DNA of 13,456 nucleotides from an uncultured Nitrosomonadales bacterium (GTDB lineage: Bacteria; Pseudomonadota; Gammaproteobacteria; Burkholderiales; Gallionellaceae), in NCBI GenBank assembly GCA_903934275.1, contig CAIZNF010000659.1, positions 1 to 13,456 of the forward strand. Direction: 5' to 3'. This document shows positions 1 through 6,773 of the stretch, one piece after another; the first letter of the stretch is position 1; each line of letters opens with the position of its first letter. Made by a program: the position numbers and the translations under genes. The notes under the pieces are model-generated. The model ran no database searches. It was not told the origin of the DNA and saw nothing but the letters and a program-made list of their open reading frames with translations.

Positions 1-180
1 GCCAGGGTTTTGCATTTGCCGCGCGCCGAATATATCCGCCGCGCCATTGCCGCGATGAACGAGGAAGTGCTTAGCCAAAAACGGCGCGAACATTTGATGA
101 AAGTATCGCGGCGTGTCGCTGCCGGAAGCATGAAGGTGAATGCCGAGTTCGACGCGGTTGAGGATGCGCCGCGTGCTTAA
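1..180 (+). CDS. Antitoxin of a toxin-antitoxin pair, ribbon-helix-helix type (3' end only)
   Basis: Frame 1 is open from the left edge to the TAA at 178-180, giving the last 59 residues of a protein whose start lies outside the window. The visible part begins ARVLHLPRAEYIRRAIAAMN. The PRAEYIRRAI stretch resembles the second helix of ribbon-helix-helix DNA-binding antitoxins. A charged, probably flexible tail follows and ends EDAPRA, as expected for the region that wraps around and neutralises a toxin. The stop lies inside the first codons of the MazF-like gene (17-bp overlap with the start at 164), which is typical of translationally coupled toxin-antitoxin operons. Such antitoxins usually bind their own promoter, but that promoter is off the window. 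The family is inferred from the helix and the partner; the N-terminal beta strand that would confirm it is missing. Confidence 0.7.
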   Translation, partial: ARVLHLPRAEYIRRAIAAMNEEVLSQKRREHLMKVSRRVAAGSMKVNAEFDAVEDAPRA

Positions 181-511
181 CGGGGAAGTCTGGCTTGCCA
201 ATCTGAATCCCGGCAAAGGTCACGAACCGAGCAAAGTGCGTCCGGTGCTGATTGTGCAGGGGCAAGCCTTGCTGGATGCCATGCATCCTTCTACCTTGAT
301 CGTCCCTTTAACCACGCAACTGATGGAGGATGCGGAACCATTGCGCCTCCGCGTTGCGGCGCAGGGCCGACTGGAATCAGATTCCGATTTGCTGATCGAT
401 CAATTGAGCGCAATTGATAATCGCCGTTTAATCGACGGCCCACTGTTGCGTTGTGATTGCGAATTGATGATACGAGTCTATGCCGCGATTCGCGACATCA
501 TGGAAATATAG
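164..511 (+). CDS. MazF/PemK-family toxin, probable mRNA-cleaving endoribonuclease
   Basis: This 115-residue protein matches the usual size of MazF/PemK toxins, small SH3-like barrel ribonucleases that cut mRNA at short motifs and arrest growth. Family signatures visible are GEVWLANLNPGKGHEPSKVR near the N terminus followed by PVLIV (the conserved G-[DE]-[IV]-[WV]-x-x-[DN]-[LF]-[ND]-P-x-x-GxE-xxxxRP pattern), the strand TLIVPLTTQ in the middle, and DLLIDQLSAIDNRRLI, which corresponds to the LLDQIRTIDRRRL-like region. I chose ATG 164 because MazF proteins begin only a few residues before the G-[DE]-[IV]-W motif. An in-frame ATG at 140 would add eight residues; it has AAGGTGA just upstream but with very short spacing. 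The reading frame is intact and the conserved arginine-proline pair is present, so the toxin is probably functional. It forms a pair with the upstream overlapping antitoxin gene. Cleavage specificity cannot be read from the sequence. Confidence 0.87.
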   Translation: MRRVLNGEVWLANLNPGKGHEPSKVRPVLIVQGQALLDAMHPSTLIVPLTTQLMEDAEPLRLRVAAQGRLESDSDLLIDQLSAIDNRRLIDGPLLRCDCELMIRVYAAIRDIMEI

Positions 512-518
512 CCAAGGG

Positions 519-538
519 TGGGCACGCTCTTGTGCCCA
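519..538. repeat. Short palindrome just after the toxin gene
   Basis: TGGGCAC (519-525) and GTGCCCA (532-538) are perfect 7-bp inverted arms around the six-base loop GCTCTT. The element starts eight bases after the toxin stop. It is preceded by AGGG, so the left side reads GGGTGGGCAC, like the GTAGGGTGGGC palindromic repeats common between genes in some betaproteobacteria. It has no T-run after it, so if it ends transcription it does so without a classical U tract. Confidence 0.6.
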
Positions 539-725
539 TGCGGTGATTAAATGAACTGCGAAAAACGAGTTCCCGCCTTTGCAGAAGCAAGCTTTACATT
601 CAAACAAGCGTTTGATACAGTCGTCCAGCGGCTCAGCGCCTCACTGAATTACCCAACTAAGGCGATCTGGATATCGCCGAACACTTCGGCAAACACGTGG
701 CGGAAATAACTGGGCAATTTAACCA

Positions 726-760
726 GCCACTAACCCATCGTTCTTTGATGGGTTAGTGGC
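726..760. repeat. Perfect 14-bp inverted repeat (hairpin)
   Basis: GCCACTAACCCATC (726-739) and GATGGGTTAGTGGC (747-760) are exact reverse complements around the 7-base loop GTTCTTT. A perfect 14-bp stem in a non-coding region is far beyond chance. There is no downstream T-run (ATAGCAATGC follows), so a factor-independent terminator is not well supported. An operator, a mobile palindrome remnant, or an RNA-processing or rho-linked 3'-end structure are alternatives. Confidence 0.8.
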
Positions 761-835
761 ATAGCAATGCAAAGCTGTTGCGGAAACGTGCAGCGTAATT
801 TGAGCATCCCAAGCCGGGCGAGCCGGAATCAAAAT

Positions 836-876
836 GTAGGTCGGACTACGCCCGACAGCTTCGACGAGCTCGGGAC
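836..876. repeat. Composite REP-like repeat
   Basis: The element starts GTAGGTCGGACTACGCCCGA. GTCGG (840-844) pairs with CCGAC (852-856), and CCCGA (851-855) can instead pair with TCGGG (870-874). The part 858-876, GCTTCGACGAGCTCGGGAC, is close to the CTTCGACAAGCTCAGGAC motif found as dispersed intergenic repeats in many proteobacteria. This family link is from memory of the motif and was not searched. Confidence 0.55.
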
Positions 877-878
877 AG

Positions 879-903
879 GTATGGTGGACATAGCCCACCA
901 TAC
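879..903. repeat. 9-bp inverted repeat upstream of the efflux operon
   Basis: GTATGGTGG (879-887) and CCACCATAC (895-903) are perfect inverted arms around ACATAGC. The right arm ends 40 bases before the first efflux gene start and is followed by GGGTGCGGCTTTTTAGGG. The position would suit a regulator operator. The sequence also resembles the GGTGGGC-type palindromic repeats elsewhere in this window, so repeat origin is at least as likely. Confidence 0.6.
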
Positions 904-943
904 GGGTGCGGCTTTTTAGGGTAGCATTTTAGAGATTAGCGAC

Positions 944-2101
944 ATGACGATCACAAACAAACCGATATTTCTCCCTCTCTTATTGATTATTTTGCTGGCT
1001 GCTTGCGGCGGAGGCAATAAACCGGCGGCAGGGCCTGGTGGCCCAGGTGCGGGGATGCCGCCACCGGAGGTGGATGTAATAACGGTTACCTCGGGCAAAG
1101 CGACGCTTACGCAGGATTTACCGGGGCGATTACAGGCTTATCGAACGGCGCAGGTTCGCGCGCGGGTAGAAGGCGTGGTTGAAAAAAGATTGTTTCAGGA
1201 AGGAAGCGATGTGAAGGCTGGCGTGTCTTTGTTCCAGATCGATGCGCGCACCTATAGAGCTGCTGCCGAGTCCGCCAAGGCGGATATGGCAATTGCACGC
1301 CAGACTGTCGAACGGTACAAGCCTTTGCTTGAAATCAAGGCTGTCAGCCAGCAGGATATGGATCTGGCCAAAGCCAAAGCCAAACAAGCCGCCGCCGCGC
1401 TCATTCGTGCCGAGGAGGATTTGGAAAACGCCAGCGTCCCCGCAGCCATTTCCGGGCACATCGGCCGCGCTCTGGTGACGGAAGGTGCTCTCGTCGGCAA
1501 GGGTGAAGCCACGCTGCTGGCGACTATTGAGCAGCTTGATCCCATTTATGCCAATTTCACGCAATCCGGTGCCGATTTGTTGCGCCTGAGGCAAGCTGTC
1601 GAAGCGGGCAAACTCAAACACACCGAATCCGCCATGGTGGAATTGATGCTGGAAGATGGCAGCGTTTATCCGCTGGAAGGCAGCATTTTATTTACCGACA
1701 TGGCGGTCGATCCGGGCACCGGCTCAGTATCGTTGCGCGCCGAATTCCCCAATCCAAAACGCGATTTATTGCCCGGTATGTTTGTGCGCATCCGTTTTCC
1801 GGAAGCCGATGTTGAAAACGCCATACGCATCCCGCAGCGTGCCGTACAAGGCGGTTCGCAGGGACAGTTCGTGATGGTGGTGGGTGCGGAAAACAAGGCG
1901 ACTCCCCTGCCGGTGAAAACAGGCGGCATGGTGGGCAGTGATTTCGTTATTGTCGAGGGGCTTAAAGGCGGAGAGCAAGTCATCGTAAACGGCTTGCAAA
2001 AAGCGCGGCCTGGGACACCGGTGAAGCCGGTTTTAGAGGGTATAAAGCAGAAGGCAGAGGACAAAACTTCGCCGCAACCTGCAACGAGCGGCAAGCCTTA
2101 A
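944..2101 (+). CDS. RND efflux periplasmic adaptor (membrane fusion lipoprotein, AcrA/MexA family)
   Basis: The 385-residue product is the periplasmic adaptor of a tripartite exporter, linking the inner-membrane pump to the outer membrane channel. Residues 1-21 are a lipoprotein signal: Thr/Asn/Lys N-region, hydrophobic core, then lipobox LAAC with Cys21 as predicted lipidation site, followed by GGG and a Gly/Pro-rich linker. The first lipoyl/barrel-sandwich half is around residues 60-105 (RVEGVVEKRLFQEGSDVKAG, then LFQID). An alpha-helical hairpin with many Ala, Lys and Glu follows (about 110-165). The second lipoyl half contains SVPAAISGHIGRALVTEGAL, and beta-barrel and membrane-proximal domains follow (LPGMFVRIRFPEA, then AIRIPQRAVQGG). 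Length is normal for the family. The start at 944 is the only one giving a clean signal; its ribosome binding site is weak. It is the first gene of the operon, 9 bp before the pump. Substrates cannot be assigned from this subunit. Confidence 0.92.
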   Translation: MTITNKPIFLPLLLIILLAACGGGNKPAAGPGGPGAGMPPPEVDVITVTSGKATLTQDLPGRLQAYRTAQVRARVEGVVEKRLFQEGSDVKAGVSLFQIDARTYRAAAESAKADMAIARQTVERYKPLLEIKAVSQQDMDLAKAKAKQAAAALIRAEEDLENASVPAAISGHIGRALVTEGALVGKGEATLLATIEQLDPIYANFTQSGADLLRLRQAVEAGKLKHTESAMVELMLEDGSVYPLEGSILFTDMAVDPGTGSVSLRAEFPNPKRDLLPGMFVRIRFPEADVENAIRIPQRAVQGGSQGQFVMVVGAENKATPLPVKTGGMVGSDFVIVEGLKGGEQVIVNGLQKARPGTPVKPVLEGIKQKAEDKTSPQPATSGKP

Positions 2102-2110
2102 GGATTTTAC

Positions 2111-5100
2111 ATGCTCCCAAAATTCTTCATCGAGCGTCCGATTTTTGCCTGGGTCATCGCCCTGATCATTTTGCTGAGCGGTGGGCTAGCGCTGCGCAAT
2201 CTGCCGGTCGCCTCTTATCCGGCGGTGGCTCCGCCCGCTTTGGCTATCACGCTCAACTACCCCGGCGCGTCTGCGCAGGTAGTGGAAGAAACCGCTGTCG
2301 CATTGGTCGAGCAGGAATTGAACGGCATCGAGCACTTGCTCAATATTGATTCGTCCTCCGAACAGGGGCGCGGCTCCATCACACTGACTTTCGAGGCAGG
2401 CACCGATCTGGATGTGGCTTCCGTCGAAACACAGAACCGCGTCAAGCGCGCCGAACCACGCCTGCCCGAGGATGTGCGCCGAGGGGGGGTAACGGTAACG
2501 AAGTCGGCTCGGAACTACCTGATGTTCGTCGCGCTGATCTCACCCGACAAGAGCCGCAATAATGTGGCACTCGGCAGCTATGCCGCAGCCAACGTGCTGG
2601 AAAATATCCGCCGCGTGCCGGGGGTGGGCGAGGCAATATTGTTTGGCACCGAATATTCGATGCGGCTATGGCTGAAACCGGAGAAACTTCAGGCTTATAG
2701 CCTGACTACAGCCGACATCTCCCGGGCTGTGCGCGCGCAGAATGCGCAGCTTGCCACTGGCGAACTCGGACAATTGCCGGCAGCCCCAGGTCAGCAGCTC
2801 AACGCGGTGATCGTTACCCGGAGCAAGCTGTCCACGCCGGAAGAGTTTGGCGATGTCATTGTGCGCGCCAATGCGGATGGCTCCACTGTGCGGATCAAGG
2901 ATGTGGCGCGGGTAGAATTGGGCGCGCAGGATTATTCTATCGCCGCGCGCATCGACGGGCAGCCAGCCTCGGCCATCGCGATCCGCCTGGCACCTACGGC
3001 CAACGCGCTGGAAACTGCAAAAGCAGTCAAATCAAAAATGGCCGAATTGGCCAAATTCTTCCCCAAAGGTGTGGACTGGTTGATACCCTACGATACTTCC
3101 AAGTTTGTCGAGATATCCATCAATGAAGTGGTCAAGACACTGGCAGAGGCCATGGTGCTGGTATTTTTGGTGATCTACCTGTTCCTTGGCAACTTGCGCG
3201 CCACTTTTATTCCCGGCATCGTCGTGCCGATCGCCCTGGTCGGCGGCATGGTGGGTCTGTACGCCGTCGGCTACTCGATCAATACCCTGACGTTATTCGC
3301 TATGGTGCTGGCCGTTGGTATCGTGGTGGATGATGCCATCGTGGTGGTGGAGAATGTGGAGCGCATCATGACCGAAGAAGGTCTCGGCCCGCGTGAAGCC
3401 ACGCACAAAGCCATGGGGCAAATATTCGGAGCTATTATCGCGATCACGCTGGTGCTATGCGCCGTATTCGTTCCGATGACTTTCTTCGGCGGTTCCGTTG
3501 GCGCGATCTATCGCCAGTTCGCGGTCACTTTAATCTTGACCATCCTGTTCTCGATGTTGATGGCAGTGACATTGACACCAGCACTGTGCGCCTCGCTATT
3601 GAGGAACACTCCCGGACATGAAATGGTGCCGAAGACAGGCTTTCTCGGGTGGTTTAACCGTTTTTTTAACAAAACCACCGAACGATACAGATCCGGTGTG
3701 CAGGGCGTGATAAAGCGTACTGGCCTTTATCTGCTGCTCTACGCGGCCCTTTTGGGGGTCGTGGGTTGGCTGTTCGTGAGCCTGCCGGGGAGCTTCCTGC
3801 CGGAAGAGGATCAGGGTTACTTTATCAGCGTGATCCAGTTGCCGCCGGGTGCCACACGAGAGCGGACACAAGAAGTGCTGACCGAAGTCGAGCAGTTTTA
3901 TCTCAAGCAACCTGAGGTGGCACATGTCATCGGCGTGCTCGGATTTTCATTCTTTGGTCGCGGACAGAACGCTGCGATCACCTTCGTTCGCCTGAAGGAA
4001 TGGGATGAACGCCCCAAGCCTGATAGCTCTGCTTTTTCGATGGTAAAGCGCGCCAACATGGCTTTTTTCCGTATCAAGCAGGCGATGATTTTTGCTATTA
4101 ATGTGCCACCGATTCCGGAACTGGCGGCGGTTGGCGGATTTGATTTTCGTTTGCAAGACCGTGCGGGTCAGGGACGCGAGAAACTGATGGAAGCGCGCAA
4201 CATGGCGCTAGGCATGGCAGGAAAGCATCCGGCGTTGACGGGCGTACGGCCGGAAGGACAGGAGCCCGGACCACAACTGATGATAGATATCGACCGTCTG
4301 AAAGCGCAGGCGTTGGGCATAGACATCGCCGACCTGAACGAAACTTTGCAGTCGGCGTTAGGCGTCGCTTACATCAATGATTTTGTGCGCGAAGGCCGCA
4401 TTTTGCGAGTGCAAATGCAGGCCGAGGCAGAGAACCGCACAACGCCGGAACAGGTCATGCGGCTACCGGTGCGAAATAAGCAGGGAGGAATAGTGACGCT
4501 GTCCGAGATTGCCACATCTCGCTGGATTGTCGATTTGCCCAAGCTGGATCGTTTCAATGGTTTGCCATCCATGAAAATTGCCGGTAGCCCCGCTCCGGGG
4601 CGCAGCAGCGGCGAAGCCCTGGCGGCGATGGAGGAGGTAGCGGCTAAACTGCCGCCCGGTTTCGGCTTTGAATGGACCGGAACATCCAGCGAAGAGCGGA
4701 TTTCCGGCAGTCAGGCACCGTTCCTGTTTGGACTTTCGGTAATCGCGGTATTTCTCTGTCTGGCCGCTCTATACGAGAGCTGGTCCATCCCGGTTGCAGT
4801 GATTCTGGTAGTACCCATCGGTATATTGGGCGCGTTATCCGCCGTCACGATGCGTGGTTTGACCAACGATGTTTATTTCAAGGTCGGACTGATCGTCATC
4901 ATCGGCCTCGCCGCAAAAAATGCGATCCTGATCATCCAGTTTGCCCGCGATTTGCAGGACAAGGGATACGAATTGGTTGATGCCACGCTGGAAGCCTGCC
5001 GTTTGAGATTCCGTCCCATCCTGATGACCTCCATCGCCTTTGTGCTGGGCGTGTTGCCGCTTGCCATCTCCACCGGTGCGGGGGCCAATGGGCGACATGC

Positions 5101-5242
5101 TATTGGCACCGGTGTGATGGGTGGCATGATCGCGGCGACAGTCCTGGCGGTGTTCTTTGTGCCAGTTTTCTATGTGGTCATCCGCCGCATTTTTCCCGGT
5201 CATACGCGGAAAATTGCGCAGGAGGAGAAGCCGCATGAATAG
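2111..5242 (+). CDS. RND multidrug efflux pump, inner-membrane subunit (HAE1/AcrB family)
   Basis: The 1043-residue protein is a full-length proton-driven hydrophobe/amphiphile exporter, which works as a trimer. It opens with MLPKFFIERPIFAWVIALI, the standard first membrane helix, followed by a large periplasmic loop. The proton-relay helix 4 contains GIVVDDAIVVVENVERIM with the essential Asp pair at residues 407-408. The matching lysine of helix 10 is Lys936 in GLAAKNAILIIQFARDL, so the relay is intact. FLPEEDQGYF begins the second periplasmic loop, and TSSEERISGSQAPFLF leads into helix 8. Twelve membrane helices in two repeats are expected from the family. The ATG follows AAGGA at proper spacing, 9 bp after the adaptor stop, and the gene's last eight bases (ATGAATAG) contain the start of the outer membrane gene. 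It is clearly HAE1 rather than heavy-metal (HME) type. The drug spectrum is not predictable from this reading. Confidence 0.95.
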   Translation: MLPKFFIERPIFAWVIALIILLSGGLALRNLPVASYPAVAPPALAITLNYPGASAQVVEETAVALVEQELNGIEHLLNIDSSSEQGRGSITLTFEAGTDLDVASVETQNRVKRAEPRLPEDVRRGGVTVTKSARNYLMFVALISPDKSRNNVALGSYAAANVLENIRRVPGVGEAILFGTEYSMRLWLKPEKLQAYSLTTADISRAVRAQNAQLATGELGQLPAAPGQQLNAVIVTRSKLSTPEEFGDVIVRANADGSTVRIKDVARVELGAQDYSIAARIDGQPASAIAIRLAPTANALETAKAVKSKMAELAKFFPKGVDWLIPYDTSKFVEISINEVVKTLAEAMVLVFLVIYLFLGNLRATFIPGIVVPIALVGGMVGLYAVGYSINTLTLFAMVLAVGIVVDDAIVVVENVERIMTEEGLGPREATHKAMGQIFGAIIAITLVLCAVFVPMTFFGGSVGAIYRQFAVTLILTILFSMLMAVTLTPALCASLLRNTPGHEMVPKTGFLGWFNRFFNKTTERYRSGVQGVIKRTGLYLLLYAALLGVVGWLFVSLPGSFLPEEDQGYFISVIQLPPGATRERTQEVLTEVEQFYLKQPEVAHVIGVLGFSFFGRGQNAAITFVRLKEWDERPKPDSSAFSMVKRANMAFFRIKQAMIFAINVPPIPELAAVGGFDFRLQDRAGQGREKLMEARNMALGMAGKHPALTGVRPEGQEPGPQLMIDIDRLKAQALGIDIADLNETLQSALGVAYINDFVREGRILRVQMQAEAENRTTPEQVMRLPVRNKQGGIVTLSEIATSRWIVDLPKLDRFNGLPSMKIAGSPAPGRSSGEALAAMEEVAAKLPPGFGFEWTGTSSEERISGSQAPFLFGLSVIAVFLCLAALYESWSIPVAVILVVPIGILGALSAVTMRGLTNDVYFKVGLIVIIGLAAKNAILIIQFARDLQDKGYELVDATLEACRLRFRPILMTSIAFVLGVLPLAISTGAGANGRHAIGTGVMGGMIAATVLAVFFVPVFYVVIRRIFPGHTRKIAQEEKPHE
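5221..5227 (+). promoter_or_regulatory. Strong ribosome binding site deciding the outer membrane factor start
   Basis: GGAGGAG at 5221-5227 lies seven bases before ATG 5235. It sits inside the last codons of the pump gene, and the ATG overlaps the pump stop codon (ATGAATAG). This favours ATG 5235 over the later in-frame ATGs at 5298 and 5322, neither of which has a recognisable Shine-Dalgarno sequence. Confidence 0.75.
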
Positions 5243-6773
5243 TTTTATTTCAAAATCAAAAATAAATATCGCAGGGTGCATTCCACGCGCCATTGTCATG
5301 GGTGCATGGAATGCACCCTACATGGTTTTTATTGCCTGGAAAAACAAATGGAATAAAAATTTGTTTGTTGCCGCATTGGCGGTTGCGCTGACGGGCTGTT
5401 CGCTGATACCGGAGTACCTGCGGCCTGCCGCGCCAGTTTCCGCCGCATGGCCGGACAGTGCAAAACCGGGCGGCACGCGCCGGGTCGAAGGCATTGTCTG
5501 GCAACAATATTTTTCCGATTTGCGCTTGCAGGCATTGATCGCAGCTGCGCTGAAAAATAACCGGGATCTGCGCATTGCCACGGCGCGCATCGCCGAAGCG
5601 CGCGCACAATACGGCATACAACAAGCTGATCGCTTGCCTAATTTTAATTTAAATGCCGGGCGCAATGCCTCGCTGACACCGGCCGGCACGTCCATCACCG
5701 GGCGGGCGATCAATACCGAACGCTACGACGTGAGCGTGGGCCTAGTGTCGTTCGAACTGGATTTTTGGGGAAGAATCAACAGCTTGAACGTGGCCGCCAA
5801 GGCCAGCTATCTTGCCACCGAAGCGGCGCAGCACGCATTTCGCCTGTCGCTGATTGCCGACGTGGCAAACGCATATTTGTCGTTGCTGGAAATGCGCGAA
5901 CGAATCCAACTCACCGAGGCAACCGCGAGGACGCGCGCCGAAACCAGAGAGCTGATATTGCGCCGCCGCGATCTGGGCGTGTCCAGCGACCTGGATTATT
6001 TGCAAGCGGATGGTGCGTTTCAAGCTACGCTGGCCGAGCACGCGAATCTGGAGCGCCAACAGGCCGCAGCAGAAAATTTGCTCAATCTGCTGGTTGGGCA
6101 GTCGATGGCTGAAATGAAAAACCTGCCCGCAGGGAACGGTCTTGCCATGCAGGAAATAAACCCCGATCTGATCGCGGGGTTGCCTGCCGAGGTATTATTG
6201 CAACGCCCCGACGTGCTGGCCGCCGAGCAAAAGCTGATTGCCGCAAATGCCAATATCGGCGCGGCACGCGCGGCTTTTTTCCCGCGCATTACATTGACTG
6301 GCAGCGCCGGCACGGCCAGCCGCACGTTGACCGGACTGTTCGATACCGGCAGCGGTGCCTGGAGTTTCCAGCCAGCCATCAGCCTGCCGTTGTTTGACGC
6401 TGGGCGCACCTCCGCCAACGCGGATGTTGCCGAGGCGCGCAAAATAATCGCCGTTGCCGAATATGAAAAAATCATCCAGCAGGCGTTTCGCGAAGTGGCG
6501 GATTTGCTGAATGCGCGTGAGACACTGGCCTCACAACTAGCCGCGCAGCAGGCCAATGCCGACGCGCAGAACCAGCGCTTACGCTTGGTGGAAGCGCGCT
6601 ACGGGGTGGGCATGATCAGTCATCTTGAGGTGCTGGATGCACAACGCGAATCTTATGCCGCGCAGCAGGGAGTGTTGCAAGTGCGGCGCACCGTGTTGTC
6701 GGTAGCCGCGCAGCTATACAAGGCGTTGGCCGGGCAAAGTGTGCCGGGCGGGCAGCATGAGGCGGTTAAATGA
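5235..6773 (+). CDS. Outer membrane factor of the RND pump (NodT/OprM/TolC-like lipoprotein)
   Basis: The product is the outer membrane channel that completes the pump; the family forms trimeric barrels with long periplasmic alpha-helical tunnels. NodT-type features are the lipobox-like LTGC in a hydrophobic stretch (FVAALAVALTGCSLIPEY), the early VWQQYFSDLRLQALIAAALK region, FELDFWGRINS, LPAEVLLQRPDVLAAEQKL, AAFFPRITLTGSAG, and SLPLFDAGRTSAN, followed by LEVLDAQRESYAAQQ. With ATG 5235 the protein has 512 residues and the lipobox Cys is residue 55, unusually deep. With ATG 5322 it has 483 residues and Cys26, normal for the family, but that start lacks a ribosome binding site. The extra N-terminal stretch is largely encoded by a 51-bp palindrome (5271-5321). 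I list 5235 because of its strong ribosome binding site and overlap with the pump stop; the mature protein would be the same if the signal is still processed. Confidence 0.88.
   Translation: MNSFISKSKINIAGCIPRAIVMGAWNAPYMVFIAWKNKWNKNLFVAALAVALTGCSLIPEYLRPAAPVSAAWPDSAKPGGTRRVEGIVWQQYFSDLRLQALIAAALKNNRDLRIATARIAEARAQYGIQQADRLPNFNLNAGRNASLTPAGTSITGRAINTERYDVSVGLVSFELDFWGRINSLNVAAKASYLATEAAQHAFRLSLIADVANAYLSLLEMRERIQLTEATARTRAETRELILRRRDLGVSSDLDYLQADGAFQATLAEHANLERQQAAAENLLNLLVGQSMAEMKNLPAGNGLAMQEINPDLIAGLPAEVLLQRPDVLAAEQKLIAANANIGAARAAFFPRITLTGSAGTASRTLTGLFDTGSGAWSFQPAISLPLFDAGRTSANADVAEARKIIAVAEYEKIIQQAFREVADLLNARETLASQLAAQQANADAQNQRLRLVEARYGVGMISHLEVLDAQRESYAAQQGVLQVRRTVLSVAAQLYKALAGQSVPGGQHEAVK
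5271..5321. repeat. 51-bp palindromic repeat inside the translated 5' end of the outer membrane factor
   Basis: AGGGTGCATTCCA (5273-5285) and TGGAATGCACCCT (5307-5319) are perfect 13-bp inverted arms. GC pairs continue inward past one mismatch, and CCAT/ATGG pair near the tip, so nearly the whole element folds. The ends GCAGGGTG and CACCCTAC resemble the GTAGGGTG palindromes usually found between genes. The length is exactly 17 codons and starts on a codon boundary, adding AGCIPRAIVMGAWNAPY to the reading frame without breaking it. Confidence 0.8.

Larger units (their letters stand above)
512..943. other. 432-bp intergenic region with palindromic repeats, no convincing gene
   Basis: Between the toxin stop and the efflux operon I see no gene I can support. 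A 52-codon ATG frame at 551-709 (+) has no ribosome binding site and resembles nothing I recognise; a second frame over about 661-725 reads GDLDIAEHFGKHVAEITGQF, so decayed coding sequence is possible. The right half (726-903) is built of palindromes and repeat-like units, listed separately. A promoter for the efflux operon presumably lies between about 780 and 930, but I cannot pick out a convincing -35/-10 pair. Confidence 0.6.

Noticed and set aside
719..901. 60-codon - strand open frame containing TCPELVEAVGRSPT
   Set aside because: This peptide is the translation of the repeat-like unit at 836-876, often mistaken for small genes; no ribosome binding site or domain supports it.
1130..1621. 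163-codon - strand open frame inside the adaptor gene
   Set aside because: The + strand reads as a clean AcrA/MexA-type adaptor over the same span; the antisense frame shows no known motif.
4835..5299. 154-codon open frame on the - strand across the pump gene 3' end
   Set aside because: It lies antisense to strongly conserved RND helices, has no family resemblance and no ribosome binding site; it is a shadow of high-GC coding sequence.
6020..6556. 178-codon - strand open frame inside the outer membrane factor gene
   Set aside because: It is antisense to conserved NodT-family motifs, and its Ala/Ser/Arg-rich product is typical of shadow frames.
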